DNA of 64,000 nucleotides from Leptolyngbya sp. Cla-17 (GTDB lineage Bacteria; Cyanobacteriota; Cyanobacteriia; Leptolyngbyales; Leptolyngbyaceae): contig NZ_JAEVYN010000006.1 in NCBI RefSeq assembly GCF_016807185.1, positions 1-64,000 on the forward strand, read 5' to 3'. The translations under genes were made by a program, and so were the position numbers. Below, piece after piece: positions 9,612 to 17,616 of this stretch (its first letter is position 1; each line of letters starts with the position of its first letter). Below the pieces are notes generated by a model. It did not search any database. It saw only the letters and a program-made list of their open reading frames with translations, and was not told where the DNA came from.

Positions 9612-10450
9612 TTAAGAGGGACAGTAACAGCAGTGTGCAAACCAGTTGTGCAAATGTTGAGGATCTATCAAATCCATCGCTGTGGCAATGAGGGTATCTA
9701 CCCTTTTCGAGGTTGTCGGCGAGAACTGTCTTAGGAAAGCCTTTAACTGTGACCACCAATGCTCAATCGGATTAAATTCGGGAGAGTAAGGAGACAGATA
9801 CAGAACCTTCGCTCCAACCGCCTCAATTAAAGGTGCAATGGCTTTTACCTTGTGAGCAGGCAGGTTATCCATGACCACGACAGCCCCTTTCCACAGTTGA
9901 GGCACAAGACACTTTGAGACGTACACCTCAAAGACAACCGCGTCCATCGACTGATCTATCGTCATCACAGCCAGCACCTTTGAGACGGTAATCGCGCCCA
10001 TGACACTCACCTTCTTGCCCCGATAAAAAGGTTTGAAGTCATACGCTCGTTCCCCAGGTGCAGCACGGGCATGGGTTCGCATGAGTCCCAGTAGAACACC
10101 CATCTCATCGAGAAACACTAAATCTTTGAGTTCTATACTCGTCACCTGTGCCCAGTACTCCTGTCTCAGGAGTTGGACTCGTTCGCTGGTGGCTTGGCTG
10201 GAGCGGAGCGTTTTTTTTTGCGCGGTAAATTGAGTCTCTGAAAGGTTCGGCACATAGTACTTTGGCTAACCCATAGCCCAGTCTCATCAAAGAGTAGCTC
10301 ACAATATTCCGCTAAGGTCGCATCGCGCTGGTTCTCGAAGATCGCCACTAACTGGTCTTTGTGCTCCATCACAGGACTCACCGAACCACCCTGCTTATGG
10401 GGAACGACGTGACCTTCTGTGCGCTTCTGAATCATCCATCTCTCGACGCA
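9612..10450 (-). pseudogene. IS630-family transposase, 5'-truncated, with frameshift site
   Basis: The downstream frame (from 10253 to a stop at 9612) carries the DDE catalytic core: VFLDEMG, VVMDNLPAHK and YSPEFNPIEHWW. The upstream frame gives the HTH end (TLAEYCELLFDETGLWVSQ, then NLPRKKK). The frames meet at a run of nine A on the minus strand (10211-10219), where a -1 shift gives RKKKTLRSSQ, as expected for programmed frameshifting in IS630 elements. The first 50 or so residues, including the first HTH, are missing because the reading stops making sense at about 10450, where another transposase fragment begins on the opposite strand. The terminal repeats were not identified. Confidence 0.8.
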
Positions 10451-11024
10451 CCAGAAAGTGGAGCAAGTGCAAGCCGACCATCCCGACGACGACGTTGAAA
10501 CCTGGTTTGAAGACGAACATCGACTGGGCTTGCAACCGGTGTTGCGACGGGTGTGGGTGGAACAAGATGAGCAACCGATTGCTACCGTCAACTGGAAACG
10601 CGAATGGTTATGGCTGTATGCCTTTGTCCACCCTCAAACCGGAGAAACCTACTGGTGGCTGTTACCCTATGTCAACACGGACCTATTCAATCAAGTGCTC
10701 CAGGACTTTGCTGAGCATTTCAAGGTGGGCATAACCAAGCAAGTGATTCTCTCGGTTGATCAGGCAGGATGGCATCTGAGCAAAGCCTTGCAGGTGCCAG
10801 AAGGCATTCATTTGTTCCCCCTGCCACCCTATTCACCAGAATTACAACCCGCCGAGCGCTTGTGGGTGCTTGTGGATGAGCCATTGGTCAATACAGCGTT
10901 TGACTCCATTGCACAGGTTGAACAGATTATCTACCAGCGCTGTCAAAGCTTACTCAAGCAGCAAGAATTGATTCGTGGACTCACCTCTTACTACTGGTTG
11001 CCAGATGTAAAGGCTGTATCTTAA
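10446..11024 (+). pseudogene. IS630-family transposase catalytic half, 5'-truncated
   Basis: The frame encodes the DDE half of an IS630 transposase: WFEDEHRLGLQPVLRRVW, ILSVDQAGWH and YSPELQPAERLW. It is a close relative of the complete element at 50124-51256, whose equivalent is WAMDEHRIGLKP, LLSVDQAGWH, YSPELQPAERLW. The N-terminal DNA-binding half is absent. Homology starts at about 10455, directly beside the truncated end of the opposite-strand IS630 gene. It is probably dead unless complemented in trans. Confidence 0.85.
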
Positions 11025-11881
11025 TTATGGGTATTCATCCTGACTTGATATAAAAGATTGATTTTACGTTGTTTTAGCTTTCTTACTGCAACTAGAGCAA
11101 ACTACGTAAGCGGGACAGTTTGTCCTTAGCGACCATTTTTTCTCGGCTGCTATACAAAAGCGAGCAAGTCGTGTAACCGCTACCCCTATTGGATTAGCAG
11201 GATCAGGTTAGGTGACATAACGGTTACGCTACCTCCATTAGATTTTAATACTCTGAAAACCTTTGTCTGTAGAGCATTCGGTTTTCTAGTATTCACGCTT
11301 CACTAGTTCTTCACTAATATTCTTATAAAGATCATGCAGGGAAAGGTGCTCAAATTTATCCACTGGGAGTCTAGAAAACCAGGAATGTTGTGAGTCTTGA
11401 AAAGCTAGCAAGCTACTTACTATTTTGACTCAAGCTGAAGACCTGCAAGCAAGAATTAAACTCTATGAGACCAAAGAAACGCTCTAATTAACACCATAAT
11501 CCTGCTGAGAGCTTAGCAGGTTAAATACCATAGGAAAACTCCCTCAAGAGAGAACTACGCTATCTCGCGGGTGTCTTGTTCTACTGTACGAGGACGGCAC
11601 ATTTGAAAGACTGTCTCTTACAGCAGGACTGCTAATCGCAACTTGCCTAACAATCTAAATGCCAAAAATTTGACAGACGTAGAGTTTTAGCTGAACCTCA
11701 CTTCTCCCTCAAATCAAAAGAAAAGTCTGAAGTCAAAGCTAATCCTGCCCCATCGTACTGCTTGCACTGAAATTGCTAGCAAGAGCTAGAAGCTATTTGT
11801 TGCAGTTGTGAACCAAAGGCACCTTTTGTGGCTCGGTAGCTGCTTTGGTCTGACTTATTGTACAACATTTAATCATTTATT
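11025..11881. other. 850 bp without a recognisable gene
   Basis: No convincing reading frame, RNA gene or repeat is seen. A short stub near 11427-11486 (plus strand) ending TKETL and a small hairpin CCTGCT...AGCAGG near 11502-11521 may be remnants. The stretch GGGACAGTTTGTCC at about 11121 loosely resembles half of the palindrome found in parB. Confidence 0.5.
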
Positions 11882-12418
11882 TCACCGAATCCACCGTTTG
11901 GCTGGAGGCACTGCGAGGGCCTGCTGACATCGCTCAACCTCCCACTGCCACCGAGGTAGCCCAGAACCGGGAATCGTCATGTCCCGACAATGGGTCCCGA
12001 CTTTGAACAGCCCCTTTCGCCGCAGTTTACGCAACTGTTCGGCGGAGAGACCCAGGACTTGAGCGGCGTGAGCGGTTGGCAACCAGGCAGAAGGAGGCTG
12101 TAGATAGGACTGGATGGAGGTTGCTGCTTCGAGCCGAGTCAGATCATGAACTGGAAGGGTGATTAGGGTCGCAGGGGCAGAGGGGTTGGAGGCGACTGGA
12201 TCTAAATCGGGTTGGATGTGGTATTCCCAACCGTGGGAACGAATGAAAGTCATGCCGATGATGCAGCCCGTTTGTCGCTGCCAGACCCGTTGGTCATTTT
12301 CACCCGCCCATTGCACTCGCTCACCAAAGTGAAACTGAGGTTCGGTGAAATCTAGCTGAGGCACTACCACTAACCAGACTTGGTCAAGCGGATGCGGAGA
12401 CGTTTTAGAACGAGACAT
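11882..12418 (-). CDS. Putative DNA-binding protein with C-terminal helix-turn-helix
   Basis: I place the start at ATG 12418, because AAAGGA sits eight bases upstream; the ATG three codons earlier overlaps that ribosome-binding site. The N-terminal 110 residues are unfamiliar. The C-terminal part (WLPTAHAAQVLGLSAEQLRK, then a basic KLRRKGLF) resembles a MerR/excisionase-type winged helix-turn-helix, followed by WQWEVERCQQAL. Such proteins are common on cyanobacterial plasmids and mobile elements. The gene lies downstream of an iteron-like cluster and a bidirectional terminator, so it is probably a separate transcription unit from the operon at 12901-16520. Its target is unknown. Confidence 0.65.
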   Translation of the reverse strand: MSRSKTSPHPLDQVWLVVVPQLDFTEPQFHFGERVQWAGENDQRVWQRQTGCIIGMTFIRSHGWEYHIQPDLDPVASNPSAPATLITLPVHDLTRLEAATSIQSYLQPPSAWLPTAHAAQVLGLSAEQLRKLRRKGLFKVGTHCRDMTIPGSGLPRWQWEVERCQQALAVPPAKRWIR

Positions 12419-12730
12419 AGTGATCATCCTTTTGTAAAAGTTGTTTGGGTGAATTCTCCAGTCGTCATCTCTCAGGTGCAGCGAAGAGAGACAGGCGAAC
12501 CGGACTTAGTGAACCGAACTAACTGAGCAAAATTAATGGTTCAGAGCTGAACGATCAATTCTGAGTAGTTCGATGGCAAAGTAGATTAACAGAGCGATTC
12601 GGTTGACCAGGGGAAGTTGATCTAATCGGTTTTCTGCGTCAAATCCGTTTCACTTTGTCGGTGCAAAGCTGTGTCCTGGCTGGGTGTCGCGGGTGTGGCG
12701 ATCTCGCCAGTCCATCAACGATACTCCTAA

Positions 12731-12771
12731 TAAAAACTCCCTAGGTTTATAGCTGAGGGAGTTACTTTTTT
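12731..12771. terminator. Bidirectional rho-independent terminator
   Basis: AACTCCCT (12735-12742) and AGGGAGTT (12756-12763) form a stem. A T-rich run follows on the plus side (ACTTTTTT), and TTTTTATT follows when read on the minus strand. It lies after the minus-strand operon that ends at 12901. Confidence 0.75.
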
Positions 12772-12788
12772 CGTAGGTGTGACCAGTA

Positions 12789-12864
12789 GGTAGCAACACA
12801 GGTAGCAGCAGGTTGCAAGTGGGAAGCGCTACCCAGGTAACGGGAGGTAGCAGCCAGGTAGCAG
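12789..12864. repeat. Iteron-like cluster of GGTAGCA repeats
   Basis: GGTAGCA or close variants begin at 12789, 12801, 12811 (GGTTGCA), 12836 (GGTAACG), 12846 and 12857. Spacings are 12, 10, 25, 10 and 11 bp, close to one helical turn apart from one gap. Inverted forms (GCTACC, GTTACC) are interspersed. This arrangement is typical of binding arrays such as plasmid iterons or operators. Which protein binds it is not known. Confidence 0.5.
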
Positions 12865-12900
12865 GCGTTACCTCCCCAAAATCGATATGTTTTTCCTTTG

Positions 12901-13449
12901 CTACCCGCTACCTGTTTCCCACTTGATCCACTCCCCTTTTCCTTCGCTTGGCGTGAAGGTTGATAGTAGATGAAGCTCCATTAGCTCGATTAACGAATGG
13001 TCGATCGCTTCCGAATCAAGTGGATTTTTCCGTCTAGCTCTTCCCCAATCTTTCAAGGTAGATACTGCTAATTCCCCACCTTTTGAATGGATATACCGGG
13101 CAACATCGTTCAGCGGCTCAGGTAGATCATCAAAGGAATTTTTTGTGGGTAAAACCTCATGAATCACTGTAGGTTCTATAGAATTTAGCCGATAAGAATC
13201 TTCCAGTTGTTCAACGGGCGATTCGTTCCCCGATCCCTTTGGGAATCGCGGCATTTCTGGCAGCGGCAACCCGTAGGCAGTGGCGATCTCTTCAACCTTC
13301 TTTGGGGTGAGTGCGGTTGCTGCCAACAATTCATCCATGTCATTCCGTTCGCTGCCCACCTCTGCCACTTCAGCCCCTGGACGCAAATCAATCACATTGG
13401 GGACGGCTTCCCAAGTGGCAAACTGCGGAATATTGCCAGGTGCAGCCAA
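12901..13449 (-). CDS. C-terminal part of the split P-loop ATPase
   Basis: This frame is the natural continuation of the ATPase at 13392-14699. It is open back to the GTCCG repeat at 13550 and reads CKNICDTLAIPFDEATLPPG, RVWLTSNAVYPALAAPGNIP, then PQFATWEAVP, which fits the FtsK/VirD4-like pattern better than the end of the other frame. A possible restart is TTG at 13449. The last 90 residues (LNDVARYIHSKGGELAVSTL) look like a small helical DNA-binding domain. With one GTCCG unit removed the two frames fuse. It may be a pseudogene fragment or be expressed by slippage or restart. Confidence 0.6.
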   Translation of the reverse strand: MAAPGNIPQFATWEAVPNVIDLRPGAEVAEVGSERNDMDELLAATALTPKKVEEIATAYGLPLPEMPRFPKGSGNESPVEQLEDSYRLNSIEPTVIHEVLPTKNSFDDLPEPLNDVARYIHSKGGELAVSTLKDWGRARRKNPLDSEAIDHSLIELMELHLLSTFTPSEGKGEWIKWETGSG

Positions 13450-14699
13450 AGCAGGGTAAACCGCGTTGCTCGTGAGCCAAACTCTACCCGGCGGTAAGGT
13501 TGCCTCATCAAAGGGAATTGCGAGGGTGTCACAGATATTTTTGCAGCCAGTCCGGTCCGGTCCGGTCCGATCGCAGAGATCGCGGTAAACATCGCTCTGT
13601 TTGATCGGCCACTAAAACCCAAATCTTCGAGCGTGACAGACTGACCCGACAGCCATACCGCCATGTTGCAGCCTCGCAGCAGGGAAGCTAGAGCTGTAAT
13701 CTTTGATTTGAATGCCTGTTTCTGCTTGGGGGTGAATAGCCCGATCAGGGCGGTGATCTCTTCAAGCAGCAAAACAAATGGCTCATAATCACCCGGTTGG
13801 TTATTGCGGCGGCTGCCTTCGTAGCTAAATAGTTCCAGCGTTGCCATCAAATCTGAAAATATCTGATCATCCTGTTGCAGGCGATCTTTGAGGTAATGCT
13901 TTTCCGCCCTGGCCCAATATCCCGCTTCCTCTAGCTTGTTTTTGGGATTGAAGATCCAATAGCGTAAGCTGCGCTCTTTCACACCCAACGAAAGGGCGAT
14001 CGCTGCCAACATTCCTTTTCCACTGCCAGGAAGACCCGCAAGGATGACAGGTTGGAGTGGCGCAGAGGTGAGCGATCGCAAAAACTCTAGGGCATTGGGC
14101 GGTTGAACGGGCGGCGCTTCTCCAAATGCTAAAGCTAATTCATCAAGAGCTTGAGGCAGCATTTTTGGCGCTTCTACTTCCTGCACTTGGGCTTCAATCG
14201 CATCCTTACGGCTCAATGCTTCCTGTCGTTCCCACAATCTGAAAGCCACGTAATCAGCCGGCGTAAGGGGAACGGATTCGCCATCATCAAAAGTGAGAAT
14301 GCCCCGGAGTCCATAGTAGGGATGCTTTTTATCTTTAGTGAAGTTGCACAATTCACAATTGCCGATCATTGGCTCAATCAGGCTGTTGATCGTGTCCTTG
14401 CCCCATTCCTTGCACCAGTCCGCGTAGGAATCCGCAATGCTCTTATGCTTGGGCGATAGTTTGTAATGCCATAGCTCATCCCGGCTGTGGCACCAATCCG
14501 CATCCTTTACCTTTCCGGTAGAGCGGAACAGCTGATAAACGGTCGCCAATGCCAGGGGCGCGGCAAACAGAACGTTGCCCCCAACCGAAATCAAGATGGT
14601 GCCTGCGGTGACAATAGCACTGAGCTTCAGAATGTGCCCTAATCCTTGGGGATTGTAGTCATTCAGCGAGGGGCTTTCACGGGTTGCTAAAGCGCTCAT
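13392..14699 (-). CDS. Membrane-anchored P-loop ATPase, TraD/FtsK-like, frameshifted at the 3' end
   Basis: Residues about 20-55 are hydrophobic and probably span the membrane twice. A Walker A motif, LAGLPGSGKG, lies near residue 220, and an acidic FVLLLEEITALIG lies near 310 as a Walker B candidate; VWLSGQSVTLEDLGFSGR follows. This layout recalls plasmid coupling or DNA-pumping ATPases, but I do not recognise the exact family. The start ATG at 14699 overlaps the stop of the upstream membrane protein as TAATG, so translation is coupled. After the GTCCG x4 repeat (13550-13569) the reading enters a low-sense tail ending SLPLGKPSPM, while the family-like C-terminus lies in another frame. It belongs to the minus-strand operon 16520-12901. 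Confidence 0.7.
   Translation of the reverse strand: MSALATRESPSLNDYNPQGLGHILKLSAIVTAGTILISVGGNVLFAAPLALATVYQLFRSTGKVKDADWCHSRDELWHYKLSPKHKSIADSYADWCKEWGKDTINSLIEPMIGNCELCNFTKDKKHPYYGLRGILTFDDGESVPLTPADYVAFRLWERQEALSRKDAIEAQVQEVEAPKMLPQALDELALAFGEAPPVQPPNALEFLRSLTSAPLQPVILAGLPGSGKGMLAAIALSLGVKERSLRYWIFNPKNKLEEAGYWARAEKHYLKDRLQQDDQIFSDLMATLELFSYEGSRRNNQPGDYEPFVLLLEEITALIGLFTPKQKQAFKSKITALASLLRGCNMAVWLSGQSVTLEDLGFSGRSNRAMFTAISAIGPDRTGLAAKISVTPSQFPLMRQPYRRVEFGSRATRFTLLWLHLAIFRSLPLGKPSPM
13550..13569. repeat. Pentanucleotide repeat (GTCCG)x4 inside the ATPase gene
   Basis: Four perfect copies of GTCCG lie exactly where the ATPase reading frame shifts. Three copies would restore one continuous frame (AIGPDRTGCKNICDTL), because each unit changes the frame by two bases. 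A slipped-strand switch or a recent mutation is possible. Confidence 0.9.
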
Positions 14700-15331
14700 T
14701 AGTATTCCCTCACTGGCTTCTGTTCTGCTTTTTGGTACTTGATGGACTGCGGATCAATGATGTTGCTAATCAGGGTTAAACCCAGGATCACCACTTCAAC
14801 ACCAAACACGCCTAACAGCACTCGCATCAAGGCTTTTATGTCTAGCTCTCCCATCTCGTTGAGGGGGGAATACAGCCAACTCATTAGCCCTAAATCGAGC
14901 AAATACATCACCCATGAAAAGGCGAGTAGGGCACCTAAAGAACGTTCTACGATGCTGTTGTGTTTTTGCTTGAGGCGCTTAACGGCGGCGCGATCGCGTT
15001 CTTCCTCATCCACTTGCGGCGCGGTTTGCATCTTGCTGAGTAGATTCGAGAGGAAGGGGATATTAAATGAGTTGGCGATCGGTAGCAGTTCCACTATTTG
15101 GAATATTGCCCACACAATAAACCCAGCAAGGCTGTAGATAACGGCTCCAAAAAAACCGCACACCCCTTGAAAGATGCCCCCAACAAAGGGCATAAACCCT
15201 AATACGTCGCAAGTGTCTACACCTTTGGTATCACTGAAAATCAGTTGAGTGACGCTGATATACGGCTCAATATTGCTGACGACGAGAAAAGCCCCGGCAA
15301 TGATCAAAAGGAATTTAAGCAGCTTCAACAT
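14699..15331 (-). CDS. Multi-spanning membrane protein of the plasmid-like operon
   Basis: The 210-residue product has hydrophobic segments at about 4-20, 42-80, 128-152 and 168-190. A charged coiled stretch lies between them (VDEEERDRAAVKRLKQK). I do not recognise the family. Tight spacing (one base after the upstream stop, and overlap with the ATPase start) puts it in the same operon. A role as the membrane partner of the ATPase, for example in DNA transfer, is inferred from position only. Confidence 0.7.
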   Translation of the reverse strand: MLKLLKFLLIIAGAFLVVSNIEPYISVTQLIFSDTKGVDTCDVLGFMPFVGGIFQGVCGFFGAVIYSLAGFIVWAIFQIVELLPIANSFNIPFLSNLLSKMQTAPQVDEEERDRAAVKRLKQKHNSIVERSLGALLAFSWVMYLLDLGLMSWLYSPLNEMGELDIKALMRVLLGVFGVEVVILGLTLISNIIDPQSIKYQKAEQKPVREY

Positions 15332-15332
15332 C

Positions 15333-15758
15333 TTAGATTTCTCCCTTTTGCACTTTCAGGTTCTCATTGCGGAATGCCCGTTCTTGATAGGCTTTCCGCA
15401 CTCTGGCACTCACGCGAATATCAGAGATAGTGCCATCGGGGGCGACTGTCGCCGTTGCCCCAGTTTCATCGAATAAACAAGTGCCCTTGGCTAAGGGTGT
15501 GCGGCTGCGAATATCGAGCGGGGTTTCTCCTTCAATCAAGTTCGGTGTGCCATCGGAGAGCACAAAACCCGAACTACAGTTGCCAAAGCGTTTCTCTGCG
15601 ATGCGGCTATCTCTGGCAGCACTGCTGGCATTGCGGCTTACGAGGGATTGGGCGTTGATGCCTTCGATTTGCTCACCGCCCTTGAGCAGGAGCAGGACTA
15701 GAAAGGATAAGCCCAATACTCCATAGATGATTTTGTCTTGCTGGTCTATCTGGTTCAT
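15333..15758 (-). CDS. Single-pass membrane protein of the same operon
   Basis: The start at ATG 15758 is preferred because GGA lies eight bases upstream and the reading then begins MNQIDQQDKIIYGVLGLSF. An earlier in-frame start at 15788 would overlap the previous gene. A transmembrane helix covers about residues 10-27. The remaining 110 residues are probably extracytoplasmic or cytoplasmic soluble sequence with two cysteines (GNCSSGF, GTCLFDE). Family and role are unknown. It sits between the coiled-coil gene and the multi-pass membrane gene with no spacing for a promoter. Confidence 0.65.
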   Translation of the reverse strand: MNQIDQQDKIIYGVLGLSFLVLLLLKGGEQIEGINAQSLVSRNASSAARDSRIAEKRFGNCSSGFVLSDGTPNLIEGETPLDIRSRTPLAKGTCLFDETGATATVAPDGTISDIRVSARVRKAYQERAFRNENLKVQKGEI

Positions 15759-15772
15759 GGGTTCATCCAAAA

Positions 15773-16315
15773 CTACATGGGCAAGCAACCAAGGGCAGAT
15801 GAGACGGAGATCGCGGGGATTTCCCAGTCTCCAATGGCATCGAAGGCTTCGACCAAGGCATCGATCGCGGTGGGGGTGACAGTCGCAACGGCTGCGGGCT
15901 GGTTCCCTTTGAGTTTCTGTTGAGCCAGGTTCAACAGGTCATGCATGAACAGGTTTTCGTCTTGCAGGTAGGCAACCCGGTCGGATAGGCGATCAAGTAC
16001 TTCATGGCGGCGCTGTTCGGCTTTGTCGAGGGCGGTGGTAAGTCCAACTAACCGTTCCTGGTTGGCAGTGACTAAGGCAATTTTGGTTTGTTCGGCCACT
16101 CGCCCTGCATCGGCTTGAGTCTGTGTAAGGCGAGTGGGGTCAATCCCTCTAGCTTCTACAGGCGGCGTTTTGAATTGGTTCAGGATGGCTTTGGTGTTTT
16201 CGTCACTGTAGCGGTGGTCGTCGTCAGTAGGGAGTCCCAGGTCTGCGATCGCCCGTCTCAATTGGGCATCACTCACCGTGCCTGGAATCATTCGCCGGAT
16301 TTGATGGCGTTTCAT
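15773..16315 (-). CDS. Putative DNA-binding coiled-coil protein
   Basis: A good ribosome-binding site (AAGGAG, eight bases before ATG 16315) supports the start. The N-terminus (SDAQLRRAIADLGLPTDDDH) resembles a small MerR/KfrA-type helix-turn-helix. Residues about 75-130 form a heptad-like coiled coil (NQERLVGLTTALDKAEQRRH). This architecture is seen in plasmid maintenance and regulatory proteins such as KfrA, but no specific homology is claimed. It follows the small HTH gene, whose stop codon overlaps this ribosome-binding site. Confidence 0.65.
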   Translation of the reverse strand: MKRHQIRRMIPGTVSDAQLRRAIADLGLPTDDDHRYSDENTKAILNQFKTPPVEARGIDPTRLTQTQADAGRVAEQTKIALVTANQERLVGLTTALDKAEQRRHEVLDRLSDRVAYLQDENLFMHDLLNLAQQKLKGNQPAAVATVTPTAIDALVEAFDAIGDWEIPAISVSSALGCLPM

Positions 16316-16328
16316 AACTGTTAACTCC

Positions 16329-16520
16329 TTAAATATCGGGAAGATTGGAGGTTTTACCCCCTTGTGAATAGTGAATGCAAAGTCTCATTAGCCGCTGCAA
16401 GTCGGATTCGGAATACCGGAATTTGGGTGAGATGGATAGCTCTCCAATCCAGCGGTAGAAAGTGGCTGAAGAGATAGACGGACGAGAAAATATAGCGTTT
16501 CCGGCTCCTGTGAGGTACAA
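16329..16520 (-). CDS. Small MerR-like helix-turn-helix protein
   Basis: The product is about 63 residues with a winged-helix-like core, ISSATFYRWIGELSISPKFR, followed by YSESDLQRLMRLC, as in MerR/excisionase folds. An in-frame stop lies five codons upstream of a TTG at 16520, so TTG is the only long start; an alternative non-ATG start after AGGAG is possible. It is the first gene of the minus-strand operon and may regulate it. Confidence 0.5.
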   Translation of the reverse strand: MYLTGAGNAIFSRPSISSATFYRWIGELSISPKFRYSESDLQRLMRLCIHYSQGGKTSNLPDI

Positions 16521-16824
16521 ACTAAAGGCTCAAACCCTTGCTCTCTATTATTCTGCCCGTACCTCATCCGACAGAAAACCGCTATATACGCCGTTGATGA
16601 GAAAGCAAATGAATAATCTCATCCCGGCTATATCCCTCTAGCACCAATGGCTTTACATTTCTCATGGCTGCTTATGGCTTCCTACACGAGTCTCATAAGA
16701 ATCTCGTCGCGTTTATGATTTGGATGTTAACATAAATCACATCAAATGAATCAATTACCTCATTTGATTCATTTGATTGGTTTGGTGCAAGAATGAGATC
16801 AACTTGAATTCAAGGATATGATTT
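16521..16824. promoter_or_regulatory. Divergent control region with inverted repeats
   Basis: This 300-bp AT-rich gap separates the minus-strand operon from the plus-strand ribbon-helix-helix gene. ATCAAATGAATCAA (16741-16754) and its exact reverse complement (16764-16777) flank a 9-bp spacer about 50 bp before the RHH start. A palindrome ATGTTAACAT lies at 16725-16734 inside TGATTT...AAATCA. These are good operator candidates for the RHH or MerR-like proteins encoded on either side. Confidence 0.6.
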
Positions 16825-17028
16825 ATGCATTCCAAACAGGTGGCTGACAACATGCGGCGTACAACCGTATCATTTGAGGATGATCAGTTTGAGATCCTTG
16901 AAAAATGGGCAGATAAGGAGATTCGGACAGTTCCGAACCTCATTCAAGCGATCGTAGTGAGTGTTTTGAGAGGGGAACCGCCAAACGTTCCAGATTTGCC
17001 TGACTTAGGGAAGCTGAAGGAAAAGTAA
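16825..17028 (+). CDS. Ribbon-helix-helix (CopG/Arc-like) regulator
   Basis: The 67-residue product contains RRTTVSFEDDQFEILEKWAD, typical of the beta strand and first helix of a ribbon-helix-helix DNA-binding dimer. AAGGA lies eight bases before ATG 16825; a second ATG at 16852 would also keep the domain. It is followed 12 bp later by a Uma2-family nuclease. It probably represses its own operon through the 14-bp inverted repeat upstream. An antitoxin-like role towards the neighbouring nuclease is an inference from the pairing. Confidence 0.75.
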   Translation: MHSKQVADNMRRTTVSFEDDQFEILEKWADKEIRTVPNLIQAIVVSVLRGEPPNVPDLPDLGKLKEK

Positions 17029-17040
17029 GGGGTGATCTTT

Positions 17041-17616
17041 ATGGCACAACTGCTTCAACAATCCACTGACCAGCGCATCGTCATCCAAGGAACATGGGAT
17101 CACTTCACACTCATCCAGCAGGGTTTTGAAGCAACCCCCGGTGCCAAATTGTCTTACTACCAAGGGACGATAGAAATTCTCATGCCTGGAGAGGACCACG
17201 AATTTTTTGCCCATGTCATCGGCTACTTACTGACAACCTTCTTGTTAAAAAAAGGAATTTCCTTCAAGCCCACAGGAGCAAAAACTCAAGAGATGCCAGG
17301 TAAAGCATCCGCTCAGGCGGATCAGTCCTACTGCATCGGTGGCTCCAAGCTAATTCCTGATTTGTCCATTGAGATTGTTTTTAGCAGCGGAGCGAATAAG
17401 CTACCGCGATACCGAGCCTTGGGCGTGATTGAAGTATGGTTCTGGGATGATGGAGTCCTCACCCTGCATCATCTGCGCGGCAACGAGTATGAGCAGATTG
17501 AACGGAGTGAATTACCTGGATTAGATCAGTTGGATGTGAACTTACTAAGGCGCTGCATCTTGATGGCTGAAACTGATTTTGCCGAAGCAGTACAAGTTTT
17601 CCAACGGTCGATTTAG
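17041..17616 (+). CDS. Uma2 family (DUF820) endonuclease
   Basis: The 191-residue product has the Uma2 fold signature: GAKLSYYQGTIEILMPG, then EHEFF-like EDHEFFAHVIGY, PDLSIEIV with Asp107 and Glu111, and RYRALGVIEVWFWDDGVL. These residues form the PD-(D/E)XK-like active site of the family. The start at ATG 17041 follows AAGGGG; a GTG three codons earlier is less likely. Uma2 proteins are abundant in cyanobacteria and their biological function is poorly known. Pairing with an RHH regulator suggests tightly controlled expression. Confidence 0.85.
   Translation: MAQLLQQSTDQRIVIQGTWDHFTLIQQGFEATPGAKLSYYQGTIEILMPGEDHEFFAHVIGYLLTTFLLKKGISFKPTGAKTQEMPGKASAQADQSYCIGGSKLIPDLSIEIVFSSGANKLPRYRALGVIEVWFWDDGVLTLHHLRGNEYEQIERSELPGLDQLDVNLLRRCILMAETDFAEAVQVFQRSI

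Noticed and set aside
11025..11881. tRNA or structured RNA in the long gap
   Set aside because: I scanned for a cloverleaf with a GTTCRA loop and found none; only a small hairpin is present.
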